A stretch of DNA of 64,000 nucleotides. Source: Streptomyces sp. DT2A-34 (GTDB lineage: Bacteria > Actinomycetota > Actinomycetes > Streptomycetales > Streptomycetaceae). Position 1 is the first letter of the stretch; every line of letters begins with the position of its first letter. This document shows positions 46,292-55,875 of the stretch, piece by piece. The notes beneath the pieces are model-generated. The model had not been told where the DNA came from. It saw nothing but the letters and a program-made list of their open reading frames with translations, and ran no database searches. Location: assembly GCF_030499515.1 (NCBI RefSeq), contig NZ_JASTWJ010000001.1, positions 6,800,001-6,864,000 of the forward strand, in the 5' to 3' direction. The translations under genes and the position numbers were made by a program.

Positions 46292-47377
46292 ATGTCCTCC
46301 GCGCTGACCGATCTCTTCCCCCTCCCGATCGTGCAGGCCCCCATGGCAGGCGGCGTCTCCGTGCCGCAGCTCGCCGCTGCCGTGTCCGGGGCCGGTGGGC
46401 TGGGGTTTCTCGCCGCCGGGTACAAGACCGCCGACGGGATGTACCAGGAGATCAAGCAGCTGCGCGGGCTGACCGGGCGGCCCTTCGGGGTCAATCTGTT
46501 CATGCCGCAGCCCGAGTATGCCGACGCCGCGGCCGTCGATGTCTACGCCCATCAGCTCGCCGGCGAGGCCGCCTGGTACGAGATCGAGCTGGGGGACCCG
46601 GACAGCGGGCGGGACGACGGGTACGACGCCAAGCTCGCCGTGCTGCTCGACAATCCCGTGCCCGTCGCCTCCTTCCACTTCGGCGTGCCCAGCGGTGAGG
46701 TCCTCCAGGCGCTTCGGCGTGCCGGAACCTTCACCCTCGTCACCGCCACCACCCCGGACGAAGCCCTCGCCGTGCAGCGGGCCGGCGCCGACGCCGTGAT
46801 CGTGCAGGGCGTCGAGGCCGGCGGCCACCAGGGCACCCATCGCGACAACCCCGAGACCGACGGCACCGGCATCGGGCTGCTGTCGCTCGTCGCGCAGGTC
46901 CGTGAGGCCGTGAGCCTGCCCATCGTCGCCGCCGGCGGCATCATGCGCGGCAGCCAGATCGCCGCCGCGCTCGCGGCCGGCGCCAGTGCCGCCCAGCTCG
47001 GGACCGCCTTCCTCGCCACCCCGGAGTCCGGCGCCAACGCCCTGCACAAGCAGGCGCTGACCAACCCCCTGTTCGTACGGACCGAGCTGACGCGCGCCTT
47101 CTCCGGGCGCCCCGCCCGCGGCCTCGTCAACCGCTTCCTGCGCGAGCACGGGCCGTACGCCCCCGCCGCCTACCCCGAGGTCCACCACCTCACCTCGCCG
47201 CTGCGCAAGAAGGCCGCCGCGTCCGGCGACGCGCAGGGCATGGCGCTGTGGGCGGGGCAGGGGCACCGGCTGGCGCGCGAACTGCCGGCGGGGCAGCTGG
47301 TGGAGGTGCTGGCCGCCGAGCTCGATGCCGCGGCGACAGCGTTGTCCGCCTTTCCGACGGGGGGCGCGGGGCGATGA
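46292..47377 (+). CDS. Nitronate monooxygenase (2-nitropropane dioxygenase family)
   Basis: FMN-dependent TIM-barrel enzyme that oxidises nitronates such as propionate 3-nitronate. The 361-residue protein shows PIVQAPMAGGVSVPQLAAAVSGAGGLGFL, then ADAVIVQGVEAGGHQGTHR with the catalytic His region, PIVAAGGIMRGSQIAAALAAGASAAQLGTAFL for FMN phosphate binding, and SGRPARGLVNRFL. CAACAT lies six bases before the ATG, in the leaderless spacing. rsmE overlaps the end by ATGA. Confidence 0.92.
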   Translation: MSSALTDLFPLPIVQAPMAGGVSVPQLAAAVSGAGGLGFLAAGYKTADGMYQEIKQLRGLTGRPFGVNLFMPQPEYADAAAVDVYAHQLAGEAAWYEIELGDPDSGRDDGYDAKLAVLLDNPVPVASFHFGVPSGEVLQALRRAGTFTLVTATTPDEALAVQRAGADAVIVQGVEAGGHQGTHRDNPETDGTGIGLLSLVAQVREAVSLPIVAAGGIMRGSQIAAALAAGASAAQLGTAFLATPESGANALHKQALTNPLFVRTELTRAFSGRPARGLVNRFLREHGPYAPAAYPEVHHLTSPLRKKAAASGDAQGMALWAGQGHRLARELPAGQLVEVLAAELDAAATALSAFPTGGAGR

Positions 47378-48123
47378 CGGCTCCCGTTTTCGTCGTCGAG
47401 CACTTCGATGCCGGTGGTGGTGGGCGGTACGTCCTTGACGGCCCCGAGGGGCGGCACGCCGTCTCGGTCAAGCGGCTGAGACCCGGGGAGAGCGTCGTCC
47501 TCACGGACGGCAACGGCCGCTGGGCCGAGTGCGAGGTCGTCGACACGGAGGGCAAGGACCGGCTCGTCGTGCACATGAGCTCGGTGGCCGAGGAACCCCC
47601 CGAGTCGCCCCGTATCACCGTCGTCCAGGCCCTCCCCAAGGGCGACCGCGGTGAGCTGGCCGTCGAGACGATGACCGAGACCGGCGTCGACGCGATCGTG
47701 CCCTGGGCCGCCGCCCGGTGCATCACACAGTGGAAGGGCGAGCGGGGGTCGAAGGCCCTCGGCAAGTGGCGGGCCACCGCCCGCGAGGCCGGCAAGCAGT
47801 CGCGCCGGGTGCGTTTCCCGGAGGTGACGGACGCGGCCACCACCAAGCAGGTCGCCGCGCTGCTCGCCAAGGCCGACTTCGCCGCCGTCCTGCACGAGGA
47901 ACGCGACTACGGCAGCGAGCCCCTCGCCACCGCCGAGCTGCCCGCCGAGGGCGAGATCGTGCTCGTCGTCGGACCCGAAGGCGGGGTGTCCCCCGAGGAG
48001 TTGGCCCTCTTCGAGGAGGCGGGCGCGAAGGCGTACCGTCTGGGCCGTACCGTCCTGCGCACCTCCACCGCCGGGACCGCGGCGACGGCCCTGCTCCTCG
48101 GCCGCACCGGCCGCTGGTCCTGA
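47374..48123 (+). CDS. rsmE: 16S rRNA (uracil1498-N3)-methyltransferase
   Basis: SPOUT-class methyltransferase that modifies U1498 of 16S rRNA. The 249-residue protein opens with a PUA-like part (GPEGRHAVSVKRLRPGESVVLTDGNGRWAEC). The knotted domain follows with ITVVQALPKGDRGELAVETMTETGVDAIVPW, LVVGPEGGVSPEELALFEEAGA and LGRTVLRTSTAGTAATALLL, the SAM-binding knot. The ATG overlaps the previous stop codon. Position after hrcA-dnaJ is usual for rsmE. Confidence 0.95.
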   Translation: MTAPVFVVEHFDAGGGGRYVLDGPEGRHAVSVKRLRPGESVVLTDGNGRWAECEVVDTEGKDRLVVHMSSVAEEPPESPRITVVQALPKGDRGELAVETMTETGVDAIVPWAAARCITQWKGERGSKALGKWRATAREAGKQSRRVRFPEVTDAATTKQVAALLAKADFAAVLHEERDYGSEPLATAELPAEGEIVLVVGPEGGVSPEELALFEEAGAKAYRLGRTVLRTSTAGTAATALLLGRTGRWS

Positions 48124-48143
48124 CCTCCGGAGGGACGCTCACC

Positions 48144-48536
48144 GTGGAACTCGCCCAAGTACGGCTGCTGGTCAGCGACTTCGCCGCCTGCTACCGCTTC
48201 TACGCCGACGTCCTCGGCCTCAAGCCGCAGTCGGGCGCGACGAACGGGCCGTACGAGAAGTTCAGCCCCGCCGTCGGCTCGGCGGGCATCGCCCTTCAGG
48301 ACCGGGCGATGATGGCCGAGGTCCTGGGCGAACTGGCCGACACCGCCGACGGGCACCGCTCCCTGGTGGTGCTGCGGGTGGACGACCTGGACGCCTGCTG
48401 CGAGCGGATCACCTCACGCGGCGCGACCCTCCTGCGCGGCCCCGCCCCGATGACCGACCGCATGCGCGTCGCCCACCTCAAGGACCCGGAGGGGAATCTG
48501 GTGGAGCTGCAGGAGTGGCTGCTGCTGCGCGGCTGA
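48144..48536 (+). CDS. VOC family (glyoxalase/bleomycin-resistance fold) protein (130 aa)
   Basis: Single-domain vicinal oxygen chelate protein: VELAQVRLLVSDFAACYRFYADVLGLKPQSG at the start, LVVLRVDDLDACCERITSRGATLL, and VAHLKDPEGNLVELQEW with the C-terminal Glu metal ligand. Activity not predictable. The GTG at 48144 has GGAGGGA eight bases upstream, 20 bp after rsmE. The last 59 bp overlap the convergent gene at 48478. Confidence 0.9.
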   Translation: MELAQVRLLVSDFAACYRFYADVLGLKPQSGATNGPYEKFSPAVGSAGIALQDRAMMAEVLGELADTADGHRSLVVLRVDDLDACCERITSRGATLLRGPAPMTDRMRVAHLKDPEGNLVELQEWLLLRG

Positions 48537-48870
48537 GGACGGCGTCGAACAGCTCCCAGCCGTCCAACTCCACGGTCCCCGGCAGGAGTCCGCGGGCCGT
48601 CGCCTCGTCGACGAGACCGCGTACGACACCGGGTTCGCGCAGGTTGAGCAGCTTCCCGGGGCCGGTCGCCACGCATCCGACGTAGGAATGGCCGTCGGAG
48701 ATGGCCCGGCCCGCACCCTTCCGGAAGACGATCGGGGTACGTACACCGTCCAGGGTGAGGTTGAGGACCTCGCGGCACATGTCGCCCTCCCCGTGCTGGT
48801 GCCGCACGCTCCAGAGGTACGTCGTCCGCTCGTCCACGACGAGCCTTCGCAGTCTGCGGTCGTTACGCAT
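48478..48870 (-). CDS. Hypothetical protein (130 aa) with leaderless promoter
   Basis: Unknown function. MRNDRRLRRLVVDERTTYLWSVRHQHGEGDMCREVLNLTLDG suggests a beta-rich start; SYVGCVATGPGKLLNLREPGVVRGLVDEATARG follows. The end is Ala/Pro-rich. Although it overlaps the VOC gene by 59 bp at the 3' end, TAGCGT at 48877-48882 (minus strand), exactly six bases before its ATG, supports it as a real gene. Confidence 0.75.
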   Translation of the reverse strand: MRNDRRLRRLVVDERTTYLWSVRHQHGEGDMCREVLNLTLDGVRTPIVFRKGAGRAISDGHSYVGCVATGPGKLLNLREPGVVRGLVDEATARGLLPGTVELDGWELFDAVLSRAAAATPAAPPDSPPGP

Positions 48871-48882
48871 TCGGCCACGCTA
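48871..48882 (-). promoter_or_regulatory. Leaderless -10 for the 48870 gene
   Basis: Minus-strand TAGCGT (48877-48882), six bases, ATG at 48870. The hexamer is identical to that of the MBL hydrolase gene. Confidence 0.55.
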
Positions 48883-50436
48883 CGGGGCCGGGCAGAGCTT
48901 GGTCTCCGGGTTTTTCGCCGGGATCAGCCGGACGTTCTCGCGGCGGACGGCGAAGGACTCCTGGACCTTGCCGTTGTTGCGGGCCGGGTCCCAGAGCCAG
49001 ATCCACTCGCCGGTGGCGCCGAAGGAGACCACGGGGTGGTCGAGGGGAGCCGGGCCGTTCTCCACCGCCAGGGGCTCGGCGGCGTCCACCGGTTGTACGC
49101 ACATGAAGTGGCCGAAGACACCGAAGTAGTCGGGCGGGTGGGCGCCCCCACGGGCGACGTTCTCGGCGGTCCGGCCGGCCGCGCTCGCCGCCTGTCCGGT
49201 GCCCAGCGCGACCGCGCTCAGGGCGTAGACGACGATGACCAGCGTGGCCAGGACGATGGCGAAGAAGCGGTTGCTGGCGTCCCGGCCCAGATGGAAGTGG
49301 CGCAGCCAGCCCACGATCGCCACGAAGAACAGCGCGCTGCCCAGCGCGAGGCCCATCGGCTCGGCGGCCACCAGATAGGTGCCGAGCCTCGCCGTGGGCA
49401 CCGCCTCCACGCGGATGTCGAACCGGTCCAGGTACGCGTCGTGCATCTGCCGGCCCAGCCAGCCCACCATCGACCACAGCACCGGCACGGACAGCGGCAC
49501 CAGCCAGGCGGCGTGCCGGGTGAAGACGGTGCGGCGCAGCGCGAGGACCACGCCCGCGCCCGTGAACACGCCGACGGCGAGCACCAGCGCACCCGCCCAC
49601 AGCACCCGGGGCTGGGTGCCCTGGCCCACCAAGGCCCCGAAGGCGGCCAGCACGGTGGTGCCCGCGACTCCGGCGGCCCACTGGACCCCGCGGCCGCTCG
49701 CCCGCGTCTCCTTGAGCGTGCGGCCCAGCGGCAACGCCCCCGCCGGGCTGAGCAGTGCGGGCAGCAGCTTCCAGGCCCCGTCGGCCCACACGGCGTACAT
49801 GCCGCACAGGACCGCGAGGACGACGCCGGCCACCCCCGCCGCCAGCCAGACCAGCCGGACCCGGCGCTCGTGCGGGGTCTCGTCGCGCGGCGGGTCCGCG
49901 TCCGAGTGGCCCGGCACCCGCAGCCCGTGCATCTCGGCGTCGAAGGGGCGGCCACCCAGCGGGCGCGCCGCCAGTTCGGCCGCCGCCTCCTGACGGGAGC
50001 GCGGACCGGCCGGCACGGTCACGGCACGCTGCTCGTCGGCCCCGCCCAGCCAGATCCACACCCGCCCCAGCGTCGGCAGCGCGCGGTGCACGTAGTACGT
50101 CGTGCGCGCCGGCCGCTCGTACTCGACCAGCGCCGCGTCCCGCACCCAGGCGCCCAACTCGGCCTGCCTGGCGAGCCGTTCCACCTCCAGGGTGGCCGTG
50201 CGCAGGGCCCCGAGGCGGGCTCCGTGCAGGCGGACCTCGACGACGAGCGTGGTGCGGTGCGCCACGCCGGGCGCCGCCTCGTCGGCCTCCGCCGGGCGTA
50301 CGGCCCAGCCGCGCTCCTCGAACAGGTCCGTCACATACGCCACTTCATCCGGATGGTCGACCACGTCGACGAGCATCCGTACCCGGCGCCGACGCGGCGG
50401 CGCGGGTGGCCCCGCGGGGTCCGTCCCGGTGTCCAC
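48880..50436 (-). CDS. Polytopic membrane protein with soluble N-terminal domain (518 aa)
   Basis: Unknown function. The first 200 residues are soluble (RRRVRMLVDVVDHPDEVAYVTDLFEERGWAVRPAE, then LHGARLGALRTATLEVERLARQ, with the look of a small ferredoxin-like fold). Six or seven membrane helices follow at about 195-420 (LVWLAAGVAGVVLAVLCGMYAVWA, TTVLAAFGALVGQ, AGALVLAVGVFTGAGVVLAL). The C-terminal 90 residues lie outside (FMCVQPVDAAEPLAVENG, GEWIWLWDP) with two cysteines. GTG 50436 is used; an ATG at 50376 would remove 20 disordered residues. Confidence 0.82.
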   Translation of the reverse strand: MDTGTDPAGPPAPPRRRRVRMLVDVVDHPDEVAYVTDLFEERGWAVRPAEADEAAPGVAHRTTLVVEVRLHGARLGALRTATLEVERLARQAELGAWVRDAALVEYERPARTTYYVHRALPTLGRVWIWLGGADEQRAVTVPAGPRSRQEAAAELAARPLGGRPFDAEMHGLRVPGHSDADPPRDETPHERRVRLVWLAAGVAGVVLAVLCGMYAVWADGAWKLLPALLSPAGALPLGRTLKETRASGRGVQWAAGVAGTTVLAAFGALVGQGTQPRVLWAGALVLAVGVFTGAGVVLALRRTVFTRHAAWLVPLSVPVLWSMVGWLGRQMHDAYLDRFDIRVEAVPTARLGTYLVAAEPMGLALGSALFFVAIVGWLRHFHLGRDASNRFFAIVLATLVIVVYALSAVALGTGQAASAAGRTAENVARGGAHPPDYFGVFGHFMCVQPVDAAEPLAVENGPAPLDHPVVSFGATGEWIWLWDPARNNGKVQESFAVRRENVRLIPAKNPETKLCPAP

Positions 50437-50607
50437 GCCGACCTGGTCGGCGTCGTCCGGGGTGCGCGGCGCGGGCGGGGATCCGCGAGGGGGTCAACGG
50501 TCCTCCGGGCAGGGTGGATCGGGCGACACCCGATTGTGCCGTGCGCGAGCAGGGAGTGGCCGTATGTGCCCTACCGCGTCGGCGGGGACAGTGGCAGGCT
50601 GCCCTCC

Positions 50608-51180
50608 ATGGGGGCGTTCAGGAGGATTTGGGGTCGCGTCGGTCGCGTCGGTCGCACGGAGCGCACGCGTGTGCGCGTGGCAGGCGTGGCGGGTCTCGCC
50701 GTGCTCGCCGTCGGCGGGGCGGTCGCCTGTGATCCGGGCGGGCTGAGCAGTGCGACCGTGGCGTTCACGACCGACCAGACGGTGACCGCGGAGCTGGAGC
50801 GGCAGAAGGCCGACGTGCAGTGGCTCAACTGCACGGGCTCGTACGACGGCGACGGCGACGGCGGGTCCGCCGCGCCGACGGCGAGCGAGAACACCGTGGT
50901 CAAGGTCGACTGCGAGGGCGAGACCAAGGACGGCAAGGACATCACCGTCACCGGCAGGATCACCCGGGCCGTCAGCGGCTCCTGTGTGCGCGGCGACCTC
51001 GTGGCCAAGGTCGGCGGCAAGGAGTGGTTCCATGTGAACGGGCTGGGCAACTGCGACGCCACGCCCTCGCCCGTCAACCCGGGCGGCGGCGGACAGCAGC
51101 CGGGGCCCACGGTCACGGTGACCGTCACCAAGACCGTCTACTGCAAGCAGCACCCGAACTGCTGGCCGGAGGGCAAGTGA
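50608..51180 (+). CDS. Putative lipoprotein, Cys-rich (190 aa)
   Basis: An Arg-rich start (MGAFRRIWGRVGRVGRTERTR) is followed by a hydrophobic stretch ending AVGGAVACDPGG, a plausible lipobox (AVAC) for lipid attachment. The mature part has NCTGSYDG, KVDCEGETKDGKDITVTG, SGSCVRGD, GLGNCDATPSP, then a Pro/Gly linker, a Thr/Val-rich segment and KTVYCKQHPNCWPEG. That makes six cysteines after the lipid cysteine, likely disulfide-bonded. The DGKDITVTGRI pattern recalls DUF4333-type domains, but this is not certain. Confidence 0.82.
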   Translation: MGAFRRIWGRVGRVGRTERTRVRVAGVAGLAVLAVGGAVACDPGGLSSATVAFTTDQTVTAELERQKADVQWLNCTGSYDGDGDGGSAAPTASENTVVKVDCEGETKDGKDITVTGRITRAVSGSCVRGDLVAKVGGKEWFHVNGLGNCDATPSPVNPGGGGQQPGPTVTVTVTKTVYCKQHPNCWPEGK

Positions 51181-51242
51181 CCGCACCGGCACGCGAGTTG
51201 GGCAAGTGATCCGAAGCCCTGTCCCCGGACGCCGCCCGTGCT

Positions 51243-51254
51243 TATGGTGATCGG
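51243..51254 (+). promoter_or_regulatory. Leaderless -10 for the tricorn protease gene
   Basis: TATGGT (51243-51248), six bases, GTG at 51255. Confidence 0.55.
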
Positions 51255-54200
51255 GTGACTCAGTCCGTGACGCCTGGATCGTCTTCGTATCTCCGGTATC
51301 CGCATCTGCACGGCGACCTGGTCGCCTTCACCGCCGAGGACGACGTATGGCTGGCCCCGCTCGACGGCGGCCGGGCCTGGCGGGTCAGCGCCGACAACGT
51401 GCCGGTCAGCCTGCCGCGCATCTCGCCCGACGGTACGACCGTCGCCTGGACCTCCACCCGCGACGGCGCCCCCGAGGTGCACATCGCGCCGGTCGACGGC
51501 GGCCCCACGAAGCGCCTTACGCACTGGGGCAGTTGGCAGACCCGGGTGCGCGGCTGGACCCCCGACGGCGAGGTCCTCGCGATCAGCACCCAGAGCCAGG
51601 CCGGCAGCCGCCGCACCTGGGCCCACACGGTCCCGCTCGACGGCGGACCGGCCACCACCCTGCCGTACGGCCCCGTCGCCGATGTCGTCCACGGGCCCCA
51701 CCTGGTGCTCGCCTCGGCACCCATGGGGCTGGAAGCGGCGCGCTGGAAGCGCTACCGGGGCGGCACGGCGGGCAAGTTGTGGATCGACCGCACGGGCGAC
51801 GGGGAGTTCGTACGGCTGCATGAGGAGCTGGACGGGAACATCGAGTACCCCGTGTGGGCGGGCGAGCGGATCGCGTTCCTCTCCGACCACGAGGGCGTCG
51901 GGGCGGTGTACTCGTCCCTCGCCGACGGGTCCGATCTACAACGGCACACCCCTGTCGACGGCTTCTACGCCCGGCACGCCGCGAGCGACGGCACCCGTGT
52001 CGTCTACGCCTGTGCCGGGCAACTGTGGCTCCTGGACGACCTCGACGGGGCCGAGCCGCGCCCGCTCGACATCCGGCTCGGGGGGCAGCGCACCGACCGG
52101 CAGCCGTACCCGCTGAACGCCGCCCGCTCGTTCGGGGCGGCGGCGCCCGACCACACCGCGCGCGGCAGCGCGGTCGCCGTCCGGGGCGCCGTGCACTGGG
52201 TCACCCACCGCTCCGGTCCCGCCCGCGCCCTCGCCGCCGAGCCGGGCGTACGGGCCCGGCTGCCGCGCACCTTCCGGGCGGAGGGCGAGGAGTGGGTGGT
52301 GTGGGTGACGGACGCGGAGGGCGACGACGCCCTGGAGTTCGCGCCCGCGACCGGGCTCGCGCCGGGTGCCACGCCGCGCAGGCTCGGCGCCGGGCAGCTG
52401 GGCCGCGTCCTGGAGCTCGCCATGGCGCCCGACGGGAGCAGGGCGGCGGTCGCCGCGCACGACGGGCGGCTGCTGCTCGTCGAGCGGGAGACCGGCGAGG
52501 TCCGCGAGGTCGACCGCAGCGAGGACGGGGACGTGTCCGGGCTGGTCTTCTCGCCCGACTCGGCCTGGCTCGCCTGGTCGCACCCCGGCCCACGCCCGCT
52601 GAGCCAGCTCAAGCTCGCCAACACCACCGACCTGTCGGTCTCCGAGGCGACCCCCCTGCGCTTCCAGGACTACGCGCCCGCGTTCACGCCGGACGGCAAG
52701 CACCTGGTGTTCCTGTCGACGCGCGCCTTCGACCCGGTCTACGACGAGCACGTCTTCGACCTCGCCTTCGTGGTCGGCTCCCGCCCCCACCTGATCACCC
52801 TCGCCGCGACCACCCCGTCCCCCTTCGGCCCGCAGCGGCACGGCCGCCCCTTCGACGCGCCGGACAAGGACGAGACACCCGACAGCGAGGGCACCCCGAC
52901 CACCCGCATCGACCTCGAAGGGCTCGCCGACCGGATCGTGCCGTTCCCGGTCGAGGCCGCCCGCTACACCAACCTGCGGGCCGCGAAGGACGGCGTGCTG
53001 TGGCTACGGCACCCCGTACGCGGCGCGCTCGGCGCCTCCCGGGCCACGCCCGACGACCCCGAGCCCCAGGCCGAGCTGGAACGCTACGACCTCCTCCAGC
53101 GGCGCGTCGAGCATCTCGCCGACGACGCCGACCACTTCGAGGTCAGCGGCGACGGCAAGCGGCTGCTGCTGTGGACCGACGGCCGCCTCAAGGTCGTCCC
53201 GAGCGACCGGCGGGCCTCCGGCGACGACGACAGCGACTCGAACATCACCGTGGACCTGACGCGCGTACGGCAGACGGTCGACCCGTCGGCGGAGTGGCGG
53301 CAGATGTTCGAGGAGACCGGCCGCATCATGCGGGACCACTTCTGGCGGCCGGACATGAACGGCGTGGACTGGGCCGGGGTCCTGGACCGCTACCGCCCGC
53401 TCGTCGACCGGGTGGCCACCCACGACGACCTGATCGACCTGCTGTGGGAGGTGCAGGGCGAGCTCGGCACCTCGCACGCGTACGTCGCCCCGCGCGGCGG
53501 ATACGGCGGCGGGGCCCGGCAGGGACTGCTCGGCGCCGACATCTCCCGCCATCCGGACGGCAGTTGGCGCATCGACCGCATCCTGCCCTCCGAGACCTCC
53601 GACCCCGAGGCACGGGCACCGCTGGCCGCGCCCGGGGTCGCCGTGCGGGCCGGCGACGCGATCGTGGCGGTGGCCGGGGTGCCGGTGGACCCGGTGGCCG
53701 GGCCCGGCCCGCTGCTCGTCGGCACGGCGGGCAAGGCGGTGGAGCTGACGATCTCGCCGGCCGGGGGCGGGGACGTACGGCACGCGGTCGTCGTGCCGAT
53801 CGCCGACGAGCAGCCGCTCCGCTACCACGCCTGGGTGGCGGACCGGCGGGCGTACGTCCACGAGAAGTCCGGCGGCCGGCTCGGCTACCTCCACGTGCCG
53901 GACATGCAGGCGCCGGGCTGGGCCCAGATCCACCGTGATCTGCGCGTCGAGGTGGCCCGGGAGGGCCTCGTCGTGGACATCCGGGAGAACGGCGGCGGGC
54001 ACACCTCGCAACTGGTCGTCGAGAAGCTGGCACGCCGGATCGTCGGCTGGGAGGTCCCGCGCGGGATGCGTCCGTACAGCTATCCGACGGACGCTCCGCG
54101 TGGCCCTGTGGTGGCGGTGGCGAACGAGTTCTCCGGCTCCGACGGCGACATCGTCAACGCGGTGATCAAGGCGCTGGGTCTGGGACCGGTGGTGGGCACG

Positions 54201-54464
54201 CGGACATGGGGCGGCGTGATCGGCATCGACAGCCGATACCAGCTGGTCGACGGCACCCTGATCACCCAGCCGAAGTACGCCATCTGGCTGGAGGGCTACG
54301 GCTGGGACCTGGAGAACCACGGCGTCGACCCGGACGTGGAGGTGGTGCAACGCCCGCAGGACTGGGTGGCGGGGAGGGACGCGCAATTGGACGAGGCGAT
54401 CCGGATCGCGCTGGCCGGGCTGGAGGAACGGCCGGCCAAAACGCCGCCACCCTTGCCAACCTAA
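51255..54464 (+). CDS. Tricorn-type S41 protease
   Basis: Large cytoplasmic peptidase of 1069 residues; in archaea tricorn trims proteasome products to small peptides. Domains in order: six- and seven-bladed beta-propellers over about 670 residues (SSYLRYPHLHGDLVAFTAEDDVWLAPLDGG at the start); a helical C1 domain with GRIMRDHFWRPDMNGVDW, holding the likely catalytic His; a PDZ domain (GVAVRAGDAIVAVAGVPVDPVAG); and the C2 domain with VANEFSGSDGDIVNAVIKALGLG, which carries the nucleophilic Ser next to Asp. DIRENGGGHTSQLV also matches S41. The length fits the family. Confidence 0.94.
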   Translation: MTQSVTPGSSSYLRYPHLHGDLVAFTAEDDVWLAPLDGGRAWRVSADNVPVSLPRISPDGTTVAWTSTRDGAPEVHIAPVDGGPTKRLTHWGSWQTRVRGWTPDGEVLAISTQSQAGSRRTWAHTVPLDGGPATTLPYGPVADVVHGPHLVLASAPMGLEAARWKRYRGGTAGKLWIDRTGDGEFVRLHEELDGNIEYPVWAGERIAFLSDHEGVGAVYSSLADGSDLQRHTPVDGFYARHAASDGTRVVYACAGQLWLLDDLDGAEPRPLDIRLGGQRTDRQPYPLNAARSFGAAAPDHTARGSAVAVRGAVHWVTHRSGPARALAAEPGVRARLPRTFRAEGEEWVVWVTDAEGDDALEFAPATGLAPGATPRRLGAGQLGRVLELAMAPDGSRAAVAAHDGRLLLVERETGEVREVDRSEDGDVSGLVFSPDSAWLAWSHPGPRPLSQLKLANTTDLSVSEATPLRFQDYAPAFTPDGKHLVFLSTRAFDPVYDEHVFDLAFVVGSRPHLITLAATTPSPFGPQRHGRPFDAPDKDETPDSEGTPTTRIDLEGLADRIVPFPVEAARYTNLRAAKDGVLWLRHPVRGALGASRATPDDPEPQAELERYDLLQRRVEHLADDADHFEVSGDGKRLLLWTDGRLKVVPSDRRASGDDDSDSNITVDLTRVRQTVDPSAEWRQMFEETGRIMRDHFWRPDMNGVDWAGVLDRYRPLVDRVATHDDLIDLLWEVQGELGTSHAYVAPRGGYGGGARQGLLGADISRHPDGSWRIDRILPSETSDPEARAPLAAPGVAVRAGDAIVAVAGVPVDPVAGPGPLLVGTAGKAVELTISPAGGGDVRHAVVVPIADEQPLRYHAWVADRRAYVHEKSGGRLGYLHVPDMQAPGWAQIHRDLRVEVAREGLVVDIRENGGGHTSQLVVEKLARRIVGWEVPRGMRPYSYPTDAPRGPVVAVANEFSGSDGDIVNAVIKALGLGPVVGTRTWGGVIGIDSRYQLVDGTLITQPKYAIWLEGYGWDLENHGVDPDVEVVQRPQDWVAGRDAQLDEAIRIALAGLEERPAKTPPPLPT

Positions 54465-54536
54465 GGGGCGCGGGGCTGTATCGATATGCGGCTCCGCCGC
54501 GTGGGCGCGACCAGCCACAATGCACCCGCACCCGAC
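54463..54536. repeat. Dispersed intergenic repeat, copy B
   Basis: AAGGGGCGCGGGG (54463-54475) is followed by ATGCGGCTCCGCCGCGTGG (54485-54503, same as 10309-10327) and GCGCGACCAGCCAC (54505-54518, the reverse complement of part of 33571-33622). It starts inside the last codons of the tricorn gene and fills most of the gap to the HIT gene. Confidence 0.8.
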
Positions 54537-54586
54537 GGCGATACGATGCCCCCCGTAAACCACGCCGCCCAACCCCCGGAGGGACC

Positions 54587-54940
54587 ATGGCAGGGGAGCC
54601 GCAGGACGACTGTCTGTTCTGCAAGATCGTCGAGGGGCATGTCCCGGCGACGATCGTGCGGGAGACGGACACGACCGTCGCGTTCCGGGACATCAACCCC
54701 CAGGCGCCCACCCACGTCCTGGTCATCCCCAAGGCGCACCACCGGGACGCCGCCGCCCTCGCCACCGCCGAACCCGCCCTCGCCGCGGACGTCCTGCGCG
54801 AGGCCCAGGCCGTCGCCGACGAGGACAAGCTGGAGAGCTACCGCATCGTCTTCAACACCGGCGCCGGCGCCGGACAGACCGTCTGGCACGCCCACGCCCA
54901 CATCCTCGGCGGCCGCGGCCTGCAGTGGCCCCCGGGATAG
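54587..54940 (+). CDS. HIT family nucleotide hydrolase/transferase (117 aa)
   Basis: Histidine-triad protein acting on nucleotidyl-phosphoramidates or similar. DCLFCKIVEGHVPATIVRETDTTVAFRDINPQAPTHVLVIPKAHH is the HINT-type opening and VWHAHAHILGGRGLQWPPG holds the HxHxH triad with the middle His as nucleophile. GGAGGG precedes the ATG at 54587. The length is usual for HINT proteins. Confidence 0.95.
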   Translation: MAGEPQDDCLFCKIVEGHVPATIVRETDTTVAFRDINPQAPTHVLVIPKAHHRDAAALATAEPALAADVLREAQAVADEDKLESYRIVFNTGAGAGQTVWHAHAHILGGRGLQWPPG

Positions 54941-54961
54941 TCGAGGCAAGCCGAAGTCACC

Positions 54962-55867
54962 GTGTCCGTACGTGAATTGGTTGTCCTCGGGACAGCGAGC
55001 CAGGTGCCGACCCGTCACCGGAACCACAACGGCTATCTGTTGCGGTGGGACGGAGAGGGCATCCTCTTCGACCCCGGCGAGGGCACGCAGCGGCAGATGC
55101 TGCGCGCCGGAGTCGCCGCGCACGACCTGAACCGGATCTGCGTCACCCACTTCCACGGGGACCACTCGCTCGGCCTCGCCGGCGTCATCCAGCGGATCAA
55201 CCTCGACAAGGTGCCGCACCCCGTCACCGCCCACTACCCCCGCTCCGGCCAGCGCTTCTTCGATCGACTGCGCTACGCCACCGCCTACCGCGAGACCGTC
55301 GACCTCGCGCAGGCCCCGGTCAGCGCCGACGGCGTCATAGCCGACACCGGTGGCTACCGGCTGGAGACCGCCCGGCTGTCGCACCCCGTCGAGTCGTACG
55401 GCTACCGCCTCGTCGAGCCCGACGGTCGCCGCATGCTGCCCGACCGGCTCGCCGCGCACGGCATCAAGGGGCCCGATGTCGGGCGCATCCAGCGGGAAGG
55501 GGCGCTCGGCGGGGTCTCCCTGCGGGACGTCAGCGAGGTCCGGCGCGGGCAGCGGTTCGCGTTCGTCATGGACACCCGGCTGTGCGACGGGGTGTACACC
55601 CTGGCCGACGGCTGCGACATGCTCGTCATCGAGTCCACCTTCCTGGACGAGGACGTGGAACTCGCCGTGGAACACGGCCATCTGACCGCCGGTCAGGCCG
55701 CCCGGGTCGCGCTCGACTGCGGCGTACGGCATCTCGTGCTCACCCACTTCAGCCAGCGCTACACCGAGCCCGAGGAGTTCGAGCGGCAGGCACGGGACGC
55801 CGGTTTCGCCGGGGAGCTGACGGTCGCGCACGACCTGCTGCGGGTGCCGCTACCGAAACGTCGGTGA
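54962..55867 (+). CDS. rnz: Ribonuclease Z
   Basis: Endonuclease that trims the 3' end of pre-tRNA; relevant here because neither tRNA-Ala gene encodes CCA. The 301-residue MBL-fold protein has [52 protein letters not shown] (HxHxDH), [21 protein letters not shown] with the metal Asp, and [10 protein letters not shown]. All are RNase Z signatures. The GTG start lies 21 bp after the HIT gene, so the two are probably cotranscribed. Confidence 0.95.
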   Translation: MSVRELVVLGTASQVPTRHRNHNGYLLRWDGEGILFDPGEGTQRQMLRAGVAAHDLNRICVTHFHGDHSLGLAGVIQRINLDKVPHPVTAHYPRSGQRFFDRLRYATAYRETVDLAQAPVSADGVIADTGGYRLETARLSHPVESYGYRLVEPDGRRMLPDRLAAHGIKGPDVGRIQREGALGGVSLRDVSEVRRGQRFAFVMDTRLCDGVYTLADGCDMLVIESTFLDEDVELAVEHGHLTAGQAARVALDCGVRHLVLTHFSQRYTEPEEFERQARDAGFAGELTVAHDLLRVPLPKRR

Positions 55868-55875
55868 CACCGCCG

